DNA of 64,000 bases from JAPPHA01 sp963664045 (GCA_963664045.2 CAXXGT010000001.1:310001-374000); one strand, 5' to 3'. Positions 44,627-55,018 are shown, counted from the stretch's first letter. Translations and numbers: made by a program. Notes: a model not told the origin generated them from the letters alone.

Positions 44627-46759
44627 ATGAACAATTCAAAGGGGAGTAAACGTCTGGACTCGGAGCTTGACGCTGTGTTTCAGGCAAGTCATCCGGGTGC
44701 CGGACAGTTCCCAACGCTCCTCAGTCCATTTCAAATCCGCGATGTGCAACTTCAAAATCGATTTGTTTTTCAACCACATTTTACTGCATTGGGGGAACTT
44801 ACCGGGACGCCGTCTGATGCGCATCTCGCCTATCATGAAGAACGGGCACGCGGCGGGGTCGGACTGATAATCTTCGAAAGCCAGGCGGTTCATCCGTCTG
44901 GAAAGATGTCTCGACGTTTCGTGGACGCATGGGACCGGAAAGTAATCCCCATGTTTGCCAAGATATCTGAGGCAGTTCATTCGCACGGGACGCGAATTTT
45001 CAGCCAGTTGACGCACGGTGGCCATACATCGCTGGAACAGCCTCCACGTCGTCTCTGGGCACCCACGCAGATGCCCGAGCCGTCAAGCCATTTCAACACC
45101 AAGGCAATGGATGCGGAGGATATCCGCGAGACCATAGAAGGTTTCGCGAAAAGTGCGCGGAATGCGGTCGAAGGAGGATTCGACGGTATAGAGGTCAAGA
45201 TCGCCCACGACGGCCTGTTGAGGTCGTTCGCGTCACCGTTCTTCAATCATCGCACGGACAACTATGGCGGGACATTCGAAAACCGCATGCGCCTGTCCAT
45301 AGAAGTCCTCGAGGCCATAAAGCGTGCCACGGGCGAAGCGGTTCCACTCGGAGTCCGGCTGTGCGTGCACGAGTTCACACCGTTCGGGTATGACATCGAC
45401 TATGGACTCAAGATGGCCGAGTTTCTTCAAACGAGTGGCTTGGTTGACTACTTCAATTCGGATGCGGGTTCTTTTTCGAGTTATTGGATGGAAATTCCGC
45501 CCGCTGGCATACCGTCGGAAGAGTTTCGCAAACTCAACATAGCCTTGAAGGAATCGAGCCGCATTCCCGTTATCGCTTTCGGTCGTATCCGGCCGCTTCA
45601 GATGGCAGAAGAAATGCTGGCCAAGGGTCAGGCTGATCTCATCGGAATGGCCAGACAGCTCATTACCGACCCGGAGACTCCGAACAAAGTGAAGGCAGGG
45701 CGCGCAGACCTTGTTCGACGATGCATATCCTGCAACGAAGCCTGTCTTTTCCAGGTCAATCAAGAAAAAGGGGTTCGCTGTATCCAGAATCCGGGGGCAG
45801 GTCGAGAACGGACGGTAAATGAACGTCTGGTTGACCGCGCAGAAAGTATCCGGCGAATTGTCGTGGTTGGAGGTGGCCCTGCGGGGATGAAAGTGGCGGA
45901 GATTTCAGCCAAACGAGGTCATGACGTCACCTTGATCGAGCGGGAACGATCACTCGGGGGCCAAATCAAACTCGCCGTAAAACAGCCGACACATGACATG
46001 GTCGGCGAAGTCGTCGTTTATCTTGAAGCTGCCTTGAACGAACACGGCGTAAATTTGCGATTGGGTGACGCCGCAACCGAGGCAATGCTCCGCGACCTTC
46101 AACCCGACACGATCGTGGTTGCAACCGGGTCTGAACCAAATCTTCCGAACGTTGCGGATTCCGATGTAAGACTGGCACGGGAACTAGGCCGCCAGGTCGA
46201 ACCGGACTTGCCGGGTCTGAATCGCGACTTCGTGGTTTCCTCAGAGCAGGTCATGTCTGACCGCGTTGACGTATACGGAAAGGTCCTTGTAATCGACGGC
46301 AACGGTCATTGGGAAGCAGCCGGAACCGCAGAATACCTCGCAGACAGCGGATGCCAGGTGGAGTTGGTCTCTGGGGGGATGATGGCCGGGGCGGAACTAG
46401 AGAGCGGAACTCGGTCGCTGTTTTATCGGCGTGCAGCAGTAAAGGGAATTCGGTTAAGGACGGGATACCAACTTGTCGAAATCGGCGAAAACCGCGTCGC
46501 GTTGTCGGCGACATACAGCCCTGCCGATTCTTACGGTTGGGGTCAATATGTCCTGATGCCCGGTGATGACGAGTGGATCGAAGACGTAGACTGGGTGGTG
46601 CCGGTGATCGGTCGTCGTTCTCGTGAAGACCTTTTCCTGAAGCTGCGCAGAGACGATGAATTCCGAGATGTGCGGATCGAACGCGTTGGTGATTGTGTTG
46701 CACCAGGACTTATTCAAAGCGCGATATATGAAGCCTTTCTGCTCGCCAGATCGATTTGA
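44627..46759 (+). CDS. Old-yellow-enzyme-type NADH:flavin oxidoreductase with Fe-S and FAD domains
   Basis: 710 aa, organised like 2,4-dienoyl-CoA reductase and trimethylamine dehydrogenase. An N-terminal FMN TIM barrel (LLSPFQIRDVQLQNRFV to about 370) contains HDGLLRSFASPFFNHRTDNYGG. A 4Fe-4S site is CISCNEAC with a fourth Cys in GVRCIQNP. The FAD/NAD part starts IVVVGGGPAGMKVAEI near residue 412. It would reduce an activated C=C bond or demethylate/oxidise a small substrate. It is the first gene behind the operator-controlled promoter, ahead of a sugar transporter, an unusual partner. Confidence 0.9.
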   Translation: MNNSKGSKRLDSELDAVFQASHPGAGQFPTLLSPFQIRDVQLQNRFVFQPHFTALGELTGTPSDAHLAYHEERARGGVGLIIFESQAVHPSGKMSRRFVDAWDRKVIPMFAKISEAVHSHGTRIFSQLTHGGHTSLEQPPRRLWAPTQMPEPSSHFNTKAMDAEDIRETIEGFAKSARNAVEGGFDGIEVKIAHDGLLRSFASPFFNHRTDNYGGTFENRMRLSIEVLEAIKRATGEAVPLGVRLCVHEFTPFGYDIDYGLKMAEFLQTSGLVDYFNSDAGSFSSYWMEIPPAGIPSEEFRKLNIALKESSRIPVIAFGRIRPLQMAEEMLAKGQADLIGMARQLITDPETPNKVKAGRADLVRRCISCNEACLFQVNQEKGVRCIQNPGAGRERTVNERLVDRAESIRRIVVVGGGPAGMKVAEISAKRGHDVTLIERERSLGGQIKLAVKQPTHDMVGEVVVYLEAALNEHGVNLRLGDAATEAMLRDLQPDTIVVATGSEPNLPNVADSDVRLARELGRQVEPDLPGLNRDFVVSSEQVMSDRVDVYGKVLVIDGNGHWEAAGTAEYLADSGCQVELVSGGMMAGAELESGTRSLFYRRAAVKGIRLRTGYQLVEIGENRVALSATYSPADSYGWGQYVLMPGDDEWIEDVDWVVPVIGRRSREDLFLKLRRDDEFRDVRIERVGDCVAPGLIQSAIYEAFLLARSI

Positions 46760-46829
46760 AATTGGCTTCCTCACGTCCCAGTTGGCCGCGTGTGGCTGAA
46801 CCGGTGCCGTCCTGCGGGAGAGTATTTTG

Positions 46830-48365
46830 ATGGCACGCGGACCCGTATCGAGTTCCAGTGCAGGTTCGAGAGAGCGGTCGCGACTGAATCCGGAAGTTCT
46901 GGCATCGGTTTCGGCCGTCTCCAAGTCGTTCCCGGGCGTGGTGGCGCTGAATGACGTCGACTTTGTAGTTTGCTCCGGCGAGGTGAATGCATTGGTCGGC
47001 GAGAACGGTGCCGGCAAGTCGACCCTCATTAAGCTCATGGCTGGAATTTATGCGCCCGATCAAGGAAACATCGTCGTCGGAGAGAAACAGCTTGTGGCAA
47101 GTCCGACGTCTGCACACCAGGCTGGAATTGCAACTATTCACCAGGATCACAACCTTGTACCGGGCATGTCCGTGGCGGAGAACATTGTACTCGGTCGCTG
47201 GCCCACGAGATTTGGGGTCATTTCAAAGACAGCCATTCTGGAGCGATCGCGCGAGGCGTTGGCCCTGGTCGCGCCGGAACTCTCGCCAGACACTCCGGCA
47301 CGCAGACTTTCGCCTGCGGAAGGCCAGCTCGTTGAGGTGGCGCGCGCCCTCGCCGAGAAATCCCGCATCTTGATCATGGATGAGCCCACGACTTCCCTGT
47401 CAGGCCCCGAAATCGACCGGCTATTCGACGTGATCGATAACCTCAAGCGCCAGGGAATGGGTGTCGTGTTCGTATCCCATTGGCTTGAAGAGGTCTTCCG
47501 TATTGCGGACCGCATCACGGTTTTGCGCGACGGGAAACTTGTCGGGAGTGCACCCGCCGCCGATCTTGATCAGACGACAGTCATCCAGATGATGGTTGGA
47601 AGGGACGTACGTGAAACGATAATTCCTGAGCGCTCCATCGGCGACCCCGTTCTGGAAGTACGGGGCCTTTCCCGTACAGGTGCGATCAATGACGTCAGTT
47701 TTAGCGTTCGTACAGGTGAAATAGTCACGTTAGCGGGTCTTGTGGGTGCCGGGCGGACCGAATTGGCGAACTGCATTTTCGGATTTTCCGGTTACGATTC
47801 AGGGGAAGTTCTGATCAATGGAATTCGCCTTCCGCAACGCGACATCAATGCGGCAATCCGGATGGGATTGGCCCTGATTCCGGAAGACCGCCGCGGACAG
47901 GGACTTGTCGGACAATTGAGTGCAGCAAATAACATTACGCTCGCCATATTCGATCAGATTGCCCCCAAGGGCGTCATTTCCTTCCCGATGGAAGACCGCA
48001 TCGTGGAAGACGCGCGCAAGTCGTTGTCGATCCGCATGCCTTCAAGCAAATCACAGGTTTCCACGCTTTCTGGCGGCAACCAGCAAAAGGCGATCGTCGC
48101 GCGTTGGCTTGCCCGCAAACCGAAGTTGTTGATCCTTGATGAACCAACAAAAGGAATAGATGTTGGTGCAAAGGCAGAAATCGGAGACATCATCGTCGAT
48201 CTTGCGGAACAAGGTGTCGCAATTCTCCTGATCAGTTCGGAATTGCCGGAAGTCATGAGTTTCAGTGACCGCGTCCTGATCATGCGTTCCGGTCGAATCG
48301 TCGGTGAACTTGATCGCGCCGAAAAATCTCCCGAGAGCATCATGCACTACGCCACCACAGGTTGA
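46830..48365 (+). CDS. Sugar ABC transporter ATP-binding protein, RbsA/MglA type
   Basis: 511 aa with two ATPase domains. Domain 1: Walker A GENGAGKSTLIKLM near residue 60, signature RLSPAEGQLVEVARAL, Walker B ILIMDEPTTSLS. Domain 2 is degenerate, as usual in this family: GLVGAGRTELANCIFG instead of a true Walker A, then TLSGGNQQKAIVARWLA and LLILDEPTKGIDVG. ATG at 46830. It follows the reductase by 70 bases and precedes the RbsC-like permease. Confidence 0.93.
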   Translation: MARGPVSSSSAGSRERSRLNPEVLASVSAVSKSFPGVVALNDVDFVVCSGEVNALVGENGAGKSTLIKLMAGIYAPDQGNIVVGEKQLVASPTSAHQAGIATIHQDHNLVPGMSVAENIVLGRWPTRFGVISKTAILERSREALALVAPELSPDTPARRLSPAEGQLVEVARALAEKSRILIMDEPTTSLSGPEIDRLFDVIDNLKRQGMGVVFVSHWLEEVFRIADRITVLRDGKLVGSAPAADLDQTTVIQMMVGRDVRETIIPERSIGDPVLEVRGLSRTGAINDVSFSVRTGEIVTLAGLVGAGRTELANCIFGFSGYDSGEVLINGIRLPQRDINAAIRMGLALIPEDRRGQGLVGQLSAANNITLAIFDQIAPKGVISFPMEDRIVEDARKSLSIRMPSSKSQVSTLSGGNQQKAIVARWLARKPKLLILDEPTKGIDVGAKAEIGDIIVDLAEQGVAILLISSELPEVMSFSDRVLIMRSGRIVGELDRAEKSPESIMHYATTG

Positions 48366-48378
48366 AGAGGCCGGGACC

Positions 48379-49446
48379 ATGAACATGAAGACGGAAAAAG
48401 GTGCACGCCCGCTACTTGGGAGACTCGGAAACGGTTTCACGCTCGGGGGAAGGACGACGCTGCTCGAGGTAATCCAGAGCCTTGGCCTTCTGACCGTTAT
48501 CGTAATCTGCAGTATCGTGCTCAGTTTTGCATCACCTGTCTTCTTCACGATAATCAACATCGAAAACCTCCTCTTTACGGCGACGATTGTCGCAGTCGTC
48601 GCAATCGGGCAGGCGTTCGTGATCCTCGTGGCCGGTATCGATTTGTCCGTCGGTGCAGTGCTGGCGTTGTCGTCTGTCCTTGCGGTGGGACTGAGCCTGC
48701 ACAACGGGCTTCCCGTACCAGTTGCAGTTGCCGTCACGCTGGTGGCCGGTGGCGGCATCGGCCTCATCAATGGCCTTTGCGCGACAGTCCTGCGGATTCC
48801 ACCACTTATCGCCACCCTGGCGATGATGAGCATCGCTCGCGGTGCGGCTTTCCTGTACTCCGGGGGGCGCAATATCGCGCCCGTGCCGAAGGTCTTCATC
48901 GAAGTTCAGGCAGCGAGGCTTTTCGGAATTCCTGTGGTGATCCTATTTACCCTCGCGTTGGCAGTATTGGCGCATTTCGTTCTGACACGCACAAGTTTTG
49001 GCCGTTCGGTGTACGCCACGGGAGGGAATCCAGTTGCAGCCCGTCTGGCCGGAATTCGAACCGACCGCATAACCGTGATTGCGTTTGTAATCTCCGGACT
49101 GACGGCCGCAATAGGCGGTCTGATGATTACTGCCCGGTTGGAGGCTGGAGCGGCAACCGCCGCATTCGGCATGGAACTTACCGTGATTTCCGCTGTGGTC
49201 ATTGGAGGCGTCAGTCTATTCGGCGGAGAGGGCAAGATCGTAGGGGTTTTGCTCGGCGTGTTGCTTCTCGGCCTGGTGCAAAATGCCGTTAACCTTTTGA
49301 ATGTACCGCCAAACTACGATCTGGTCGTTAGCGGGGTCGTGATTGCAGCCGCAGCGGCTCTGGATGTGGCGCGGCGCAAGTATGTCGAAGCCGGTTTGTT
49401 GCGACGTACGATTTTGGACAAGGGAGAAGCTGCCAATGAACAGTAG
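48379..49446 (+). CDS. Sugar ABC transporter permease, RbsC type
   Basis: 355 aa from ATG at 48379; about ten hydrophobic segments. Hallmarks are ILVAGIDLSVGAVLALSS near residue 85, SFGRSVYATGGNPVAARLAGI near residue 212 and VIGGVSLFGGEGKIVG. It forms the channel energised by the RbsA-type protein. The matching binding protein is not in this operon but at 55.3-56.3 kb under a similar operator. Confidence 0.93.
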   Translation: MNMKTEKGARPLLGRLGNGFTLGGRTTLLEVIQSLGLLTVIVICSIVLSFASPVFFTIINIENLLFTATIVAVVAIGQAFVILVAGIDLSVGAVLALSSVLAVGLSLHNGLPVPVAVAVTLVAGGGIGLINGLCATVLRIPPLIATLAMMSIARGAAFLYSGGRNIAPVPKVFIEVQAARLFGIPVVILFTLALAVLAHFVLTRTSFGRSVYATGGNPVAARLAGIRTDRITVIAFVISGLTAAIGGLMITARLEAGAATAAFGMELTVISAVVIGGVSLFGGEGKIVGVLLGVLLLGLVQNAVNLLNVPPNYDLVVSGVVIAAAAALDVARRKYVEAGLLRRTILDKGEAANEQ

Positions 49447-49515
49447 CATCCCCGAACGGTCGACCGTTTATCCGGGGGCTTCTTGCAGGGTCTCCACACA
49501 GTTGGTCCCCGATGG

Positions 49516-50340
49516 TCAAAGGAGGGTTTTCAAGTAATCGTGGGCCCGCCTGGCCATGTCGTCCGGTTCGACGTTTCTGCGAGAAAAACCGATTTCCATG
49601 GTCAGGTATCCGTCAAACTCGACATCTCGCAATGACTCGATCAATGACACATAGTCGACCACGCCGCTTCCCGGAGGATTGCGATCGAAATCGGCGAGAT
49701 GTATGTGGGCCAAGTTTTCCCTCAACCTGTAGACATAGTCGGTTGGCACTTCGTTCCGGTACAGGGTGTGATACGTATCGAACATTGCCTTGACATTATC
49801 CCTGTCTACGTCTGCCATCATTTCCAGGACATCGTCGCAACCGTCGACAAGATTGCTGTCGGCGGATGTCGGTTCGACCGCGACGGTCAGGCCAAGTCCT
49901 GCGGCATGACCCGCCACTTCCTCCAATGACTGGACGCTCCATTTCCAGGCGTCCTTTTGCGGTGTTCCGAAAACTTGCCACCCGGCAACGTAAAGCAGGA
50001 TATTTCCTCCCCATTCTGCACACAGATCTGCAACCTTCTTGTATTGGTCCACGGCGGCGGCACGCTCCAATGGATTTGCCGAAGCCACATTGAATCCGGC
50101 ACCACCGCCCGGCGCCGGCAGCATACTGGCCAATGCCAGTCCGGAGTCATCCAGGACTGACTTGATCTCTCTGCGTCGGGCAGGCGTCAGGTAATCGGGA
50201 TATGCGTGTGGTGCCGCGGCACCGATCTCGATTCCGTCATATCCGATGCGTGCGAGTCGCCTAATGACATCTTCTAGAGGATAAGCGGGAACCCAAACTG
50301 GAAAACTCGAATAGACCCAAGTGTTGAATGCTAGTTTCAC
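49516..50340 (-). CDS. Sugar phosphate isomerase/epimerase family protein (TIM barrel)
   Basis: 274 aa from GTG at 50340, preceded by AAGGGAGGG. The xylose-isomerase-like barrel has GYDGIEIGAAAPH near residue 34 and the metal ligands in VEPTSADSN (Glu), DTYHTLYR (Asp/His), HIHLADFDR (His) and LTMEIGF (Glu). It converges with the permease gene. Members act on sugars, keto-sugars or inositols; some function in C-glycoside or 3-keto-sugar breakdown. Substrate undetermined. Confidence 0.88.
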   Translation of the reverse strand: MKLAFNTWVYSSFPVWVPAYPLEDVIRRLARIGYDGIEIGAAAPHAYPDYLTPARRREIKSVLDDSGLALASMLPAPGGGAGFNVASANPLERAAAVDQYKKVADLCAEWGGNILLYVAGWQVFGTPQKDAWKWSVQSLEEVAGHAAGLGLTVAVEPTSADSNLVDGCDDVLEMMADVDRDNVKAMFDTYHTLYRNEVPTDYVYRLRENLAHIHLADFDRNPPGSGVVDYVSLIESLRDVEFDGYLTMEIGFSRRNVEPDDMARRAHDYLKTLL

Positions 50341-50535
50341 GTGACCCTCCCTTTCGGCATTATGACGGTACGGGTCGCCGGAACGTTCGAATTCGCGTCC
50401 AGTTCCGTCGGGAACGGAAGGCTTGCCGTCCGTTATCCGAAAGAGTCTAATCATATTGGTCAGGATCGAACACCTGAAATCGGCTCACATTGAATGAAAA
50501 CTCCGCAAATGTCGTCAATGTCCTCCTTCACCACG

Positions 50536-52178
50536 CAGCAATTCTCAATATGGCATTTCTGTTTTCCTGACCTTGGGATTTTCGGTTTTTCGAGAATTTT
50601 CGGAACGCCACGTCGGGCGCATGTGAGCTGACGCGGGAGTTGGTTCAGGGAGGGATTTCGACTTCTCCGGCGAGCACCTGCATCAGGCGCTTCCAGTCAT
50701 CGAACACGAACCTGGCGGTCAGGACCTGCAGGTTCCGGAACATCCAGTCGCGTGTTCCGCAGACCGTCCGGGCCTTCTGCCAGTGCTTTTCCGCGAGGTC
50801 GCAGGCCGTGTGCATCGCGAAGGCCAGGAGGTTCAGGACAAGGAGCACGGAGGCGAGGTTCTTCTCTCCATGGCCGAAGTTCCGCTCGAGGTTGTAGCCG
50901 AGGTTTTTGAGGACGTTGAATTCGGCGTTCTCGACGCGCCAGCGGGAGCGTCCGCAGGCGACGATGTCGGCAACATTCGTCCTGCTGACCGGCAGGTCGG
51001 TGACGAAGGCGGTTCTGTAGGTCAGCTTTTTCTCGGCCATGTCATGGATCTCGAGGCAGACCCATGTCACCGGCATGGCAGCTTCGCCGCCACGGATCCG
51101 AAGGTCCGGCTGCCAGCTGTACCTGTACCTGTACTTCTTCGGCTTCCTGATGCCGCGCGTCACCCTCCTGTCGAGGGTTTCCGGACGGCAGCGGTCGAGT
51201 TCCTCATACAAGGTCTTGTGGCTCGACCTCCTGGCCGTCAATATGAAGTTGCCGCCCGCCGCCCGGATGGCCTCGCAGACCGGTTGACAGGCGTAGAGGT
51301 CGTCACCGAGATACACGGGTTCGAGGTCTTTCAGACGCGGGCCGATGCGCTGCAACCAGCGCTTGACGGCATTGCGTTCGCAGTCCTGTTTCTTTGACCC
51401 GTCCTGCGGCCTGATGATCTCCACCGGCAACGGCACCGCCGCGACCTGTCCGGGGCCCACGATGGCGGCGCCAAGGACCGCGTGATAGTTCTCGACCACC
51501 TCGTCATCGGTTCCCTTGTTGTGTGTCCGGGTCGAACAGTTCGGGCAACTGACCTTGTAGGAATTGAAGGACTCGGTGCCATCGAGGGCGATCAGGGTCT
51601 TGCGGTTGAGGCCGCCCCGGCGGCTGCGCAGCGCAGCCAGGGCGCCGCGGTTGTCGAGGTCCCTGGCGACGTCGATGAAGACCGTGTCGAAGTGTTCCGG
51701 CGGCACCGGGTCGAGGAGGTTCCGTATCTGGTTGTCGGAGGGGATCTTCTCCATTCCGAAGAGCGTGAGGCAGTTCGAGAGACCGCGGCGTTCGGCGAGC
51801 AACTTCTGATGGGCGAGAAAGGAGGGCGACTTGGTGAAGAACACGGAGAAAGCCGCCATGCCGGCATCGGCCATGGAGTATTGACAGTTCTTTCCGCTGC
51901 GCAGGTCCAGCATGTTGGCGCAGCATTTCCGCAGGCGGGCGAGATATCTGCCGAGCAGCTTCATGGGGAGGGAGGAATCACGGAATAGCCGCGAGGTGAA
52001 TCCCCGGGAGGCGGAATTCCGGGAAAAATCGTTGAAAATCAACGGGTGTTGCATTTTAGAATCACTTCCGCCCATCGGGAGGGCAGGTGCGACGAAATGC
52101 GAAATAATTCACCGCATGAAATAAAAGAACACTATTACAACGCTTTATACGCCGAAAAATCCATATTGAGAACTGCTG
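50536..52178 (-). mobile_element. ISNCY-type insertion sequence
   Basis: 1643 bp. Ends are inverted: the left begins CAGCAATTCTCAATATGG and the right, read inward, CAGCAGTTCTCAATATGG. The 9-bp duplication TTCACCACG flanks it (50527-50535 and 52179-52187). A single transposase gene occupies it on the minus strand. It lies in the intergenic space between the two isomerase genes, so it may separate one of them from its regulatory DNA. Confidence 0.88.
50645..52054 (-). CDS. DDE transposase, ISNCY-like
   Basis: 469 aa from ATG at 52054 with GGAAG ten bases upstream. DDE-type motifs: Asp in LIALDGTESFNSYKVSCPNC, Asp in PVYLGDDLYACQPV, and Glu in WRVENAEFNVLKNLGYNLE. The N-terminal DNA-binding part includes CQYSMADAGMAAFSVFFTKSPSF. 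The C-terminal KHWQKARTVCGTRDWMFRNL is typical of a group usually labelled ISNCY. The frame is intact, so it may be active. Confidence 0.85.
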   Translation of the reverse strand: MQHPLIFNDFSRNSASRGFTSRLFRDSSLPMKLLGRYLARLRKCCANMLDLRSGKNCQYSMADAGMAAFSVFFTKSPSFLAHQKLLAERRGLSNCLTLFGMEKIPSDNQIRNLLDPVPPEHFDTVFIDVARDLDNRGALAALRSRRGGLNRKTLIALDGTESFNSYKVSCPNCSTRTHNKGTDDEVVENYHAVLGAAIVGPGQVAAVPLPVEIIRPQDGSKKQDCERNAVKRWLQRIGPRLKDLEPVYLGDDLYACQPVCEAIRAAGGNFILTARRSSHKTLYEELDRCRPETLDRRVTRGIRKPKKYRYRYSWQPDLRIRGGEAAMPVTWVCLEIHDMAEKKLTYRTAFVTDLPVSRTNVADIVACGRSRWRVENAEFNVLKNLGYNLERNFGHGEKNLASVLLVLNLLAFAMHTACDLAEKHWQKARTVCGTRDWMFRNLQVLTARFVFDDWKRLMQVLAGEVEIPP

Positions 52179-52187
52179 TTCACCACG

Positions 52188-52715
52188 TAATCTTCCATTG
52201 ATCCGTTTCGAAGCCGGGCGGGAGCCTTGGTGGCCGAAATTTCGATGAAGCCGGTTTGACACCCTTAATTCAATGGCCTGACTCTGTCGCTAACTCGGGC
52301 ACCTCGAGAACAATCGGCTTGTTGAGCGCAACAAAGGATGCCGATGTCTCGAGAATCCTCAACCTCTGACACGGCCGGGCATCCGGTGTTGCCGCCACGA
52401 ACCGAATTTTCCGAATTTATCAACAAAATCAAACCAAACCGGATGGTTGCGAAATTTCCAACCCGTGTGCATTATGAACGCCGTGAACAAACCATGCTAG
52501 CGTAAGCCGAATGTTCCGGCGCAACCGATCTGATGGGGGAGGCGTTCGGCGGATAGAGTTTCCAGCACATACTCTTCGGTCGCCAGAGTCATCAGTTGCA
52601 TGTCGATCAAATTGATCAATGGACTGGACAAAGTGCGCCGGAACGAACCTGTGTCGGTCAAATGGCCTGTTGACGACAGCAGTTGTCGCGCAGTTCGTGA
52701 ACGGAAGGAAACGTC
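52188..52715. other. Intergenic region upstream of the second isomerase gene
   Basis: About 530 bp between the ISNCY element and the gene at 52716. No gene is supported; a minus-strand frame at 52497-52835 overlaps the real gene and lacks motifs. No copy of the AATCGTTTACGTAAACGATT operator was found here. AT-rich patches near 52390-52480 could hold a promoter. Confidence 0.4.
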
Positions 52716-53768
52716 ATGAAGACGATCAAGGGACCAGCACTTTTCCTGGCGCAATTCGTTGGCGACGAGGCGCCATACGATTCCTGGAATTCGATTACTC
52801 GTTGGGCTGCCGAGTGCGGATACTGCGGGGTCCAAGTTCCTAGCTGGGACAGGCGACTAATCGATCTTGAGGCCGCTGCAGGTTCGATAGACTACTGCGA
52901 TGAGTTCAAGGGCGTGGCTGAAGAGAATGGAGTGAAGGTTACCGAATTATCCACCCACCTTCAAGGACAGCTTGTCGCCGTTCATCCGGCATACGACGAA
53001 GCGTTCGATGGATTTGCCATACCTGGTGTGAGAGGCAATCCCCGGGTTCGCCAGCAATGGGCCGTCGAACAACTCACGATGGCATTGTCGGCATCTTCCA
53101 ACATGGGACACTGTGCACAAGCGACGTTTTCGGGAGCCCTCGCTTGGCCTTACGTCTACCCATGGCCGCAACGACCATCCGGACTGATTGAAACTGCATT
53201 CGACGAACTCGCAGCTCGATGGAAGCCGATACTGGATCACGCCGACGACTGTGGCGTGGACATCTGCTACGAAATTCACCCGGGCGAGGACCTTCACGAT
53301 GGAGTGACATTCGAAATGTTCCTGGACCGAACCGACGGGCACGCACGTGCGAACATGCTCTACGACCCTTCGCATTATGTGCTGCAGTGTCTCGATTATA
53401 TCGACCACCTCGACATCTACGCGGACAGGATTCGGATGTTTCATGTCAAGGATGCCGAATTTAATCCGAACGGACGGCAGGGCGTGTATGGCGGTTATCA
53501 GAGTTGGGTTCGCCGGGCCGGACGATTTCGTTCGCTCGGCGACGGACAGGTTGACTTCGGTACGGTCTTCTCGAAGCTCGCGGCCATGGACTTCGACGGC
53601 TGGGCCGTCGTCGAGTGGGAGTGTTGCCTGAAACACCCGGAAGCGGGTGCCCGGGAAGGGGCCGACTTTGTTCGCGATCACATCATACGTGTTACCGACA
53701 AGGCGTTTGACGACTTCGCAGGAGCTGGTACTGACGACGCAGCAAACAAACGGATGCTGGGAATTTGA
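52716..53768 (+). CDS. Sugar phosphate isomerase/epimerase family protein, long form
   Basis: 350 aa TIM-barrel enzyme, longer than the minus-strand paralogue. Metal ligands are visible in ICYEIHPGEDLHDG (Glu), NMLYDPSHYVLQC (Asp/His), RIRMFHVKDAEF (His) and AVVEWECCLKHP (Glu). GGAAACG precedes the ATG. A 71-base gap leads to a Gfo/Idh/MocA oxidoreductase in the same direction. Pairs of this kind act on keto-sugars, inositols or oxidised glycosides. Confidence 0.9.
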   Translation: MKTIKGPALFLAQFVGDEAPYDSWNSITRWAAECGYCGVQVPSWDRRLIDLEAAAGSIDYCDEFKGVAEENGVKVTELSTHLQGQLVAVHPAYDEAFDGFAIPGVRGNPRVRQQWAVEQLTMALSASSNMGHCAQATFSGALAWPYVYPWPQRPSGLIETAFDELAARWKPILDHADDCGVDICYEIHPGEDLHDGVTFEMFLDRTDGHARANMLYDPSHYVLQCLDYIDHLDIYADRIRMFHVKDAEFNPNGRQGVYGGYQSWVRRAGRFRSLGDGQVDFGTVFSKLAAMDFDGWAVVEWECCLKHPEAGAREGADFVRDHIIRVTDKAFDDFAGAGTDDAANKRMLGI

Positions 53769-53839
53769 ACGCCCTGTTGGCGTGACTGTCGGGGACGAAT
53801 TGCCGAAATAAACGAAACGGAAAGAAGTCAGGTGCAGGA

Positions 53840-55018
53840 ATGACGGTTGAAGGAGGGAAGGGGCGTCGGGCCGGAGGAAAAATTCGGCTTGGCATGGTTG
53901 GAGGCGGCCGAGACGCGTTTATTGGTGCGGTCCACAGGATCGCTGCACGACTGGACGACCGGTACGAATTCGTGGCAGGCGCCTTGTCTTCGACGCCAGA
54001 ACGGTCGCAAGCATCCGGTCGGGACCTAGGGCTTTCACCAGACCGCATCTACGATGATTTCCGGTCTATGGCGGTTCGGGAGGCGCGGCTGAAGTCCGGC
54101 ATCGAGGTTGTCGCGGTGGTAACTCCGAACAACCTGCATTACCCGGTTGCAGCGGAATTTCTCCGGCGCGGTATCCATGTCATATGCGACAAACCGCTGA
54201 CCTCCTCCTTGGTGGACGCCAAAAGACTGGCAAAACAAGCGAAGCGGTCCTCTGCCCTGTTCATACTTACACACAACTACACGGGCTATCCGATGATACG
54301 CCAGGCGCGCCATATCGTGGCGAAGGGTCAGCTCGGAAGAATCCGTGTCGTTCATGCCGAATACCCGCAAGACTGGTTGTCAGAGCCACTCGAGGCGGTC
54401 GGTCAGAAACAGGCCGCATGGAGAACTGATCCAGAGCGATCAGGGTTGGGCGGTTCTGTAGGTGATATAGGGACCCATGCCTACAATCTGCTCCGCTTTG
54501 TTACCGGCCTCGAACTGGACAGCCTTTCAGCGGATCTTACCGCGTTCGTGGACGGCCGAAGTCTGGATGACAATGCGCACGTCCTTCTTCGTTTCGTCGG
54601 TGGTGCGAGGGGTATGCTGTGGTGCAGTCAGGTCGCGCCTGGAAACGAGAATGCGCTCAAGATTCGTGTCTATGGCGAGCACGGTGGCTTGGAGTGGGAG
54701 CAGGAAGCCCCCGACAAGCTTTGGCATACGTCGCGGGGCGAACCGAAGCGACTGATCACTCGAATGGGTGCCGGTGCTGCTGATGTCGCAAACAGGGTAT
54801 CACGAATACCACCGGGCCATCCGGAAGGATACCTCGAAGGATTTGCAAACATTTACAGGGAGGCGGCCGACGCAATCGAGGCAGCCAGGGAGCAACTCGA
54901 AGTACCGGATGAAAACATCTATCCCGGTATCGTTGACGGTGTTGAGGGGGTTGCCTTCATCGATGCCTGCGTCCGGTCCTCAAACCGAAATGGCGCCTGG
55001 ACCGGGCTCCGATGCTAG
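53840..55018 (+). CDS. Gfo/Idh/MocA-family oxidoreductase
   Basis: 392 aa, NAD(P)-dependent. The Rossmann fold opens with RLGMVGGGRDAFIGAVHR; VVTPNNLHYPVAAEFL and VICDKPLTSS follow. The usual EKP motif is DKP, retaining the catalytic Lys region. GSVGDIGTHAYNLLRFVTG near residue 215 supplies the substrate His. It would oxidise a sugar hydroxyl, giving a keto-sugar that the adjacent isomerase could process. The same operon as the preceding isomerase is likely. Confidence 0.92.
   Translation: MTVEGGKGRRAGGKIRLGMVGGGRDAFIGAVHRIAARLDDRYEFVAGALSSTPERSQASGRDLGLSPDRIYDDFRSMAVREARLKSGIEVVAVVTPNNLHYPVAAEFLRRGIHVICDKPLTSSLVDAKRLAKQAKRSSALFILTHNYTGYPMIRQARHIVAKGQLGRIRVVHAEYPQDWLSEPLEAVGQKQAAWRTDPERSGLGGSVGDIGTHAYNLLRFVTGLELDSLSADLTAFVDGRSLDDNAHVLLRFVGGARGMLWCSQVAPGNENALKIRVYGEHGGLEWEQEAPDKLWHTSRGEPKRLITRMGAGAADVANRVSRIPPGHPEGYLEGFANIYREAADAIEAAREQLEVPDENIYPGIVDGVEGVAFIDACVRSSNRNGAWTGLRC

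Noticed and set aside
52497..52835. Minus-strand frame before the second isomerase gene
   Set aside because: Overlaps the real gene start and shows no motif or good ribosome site.
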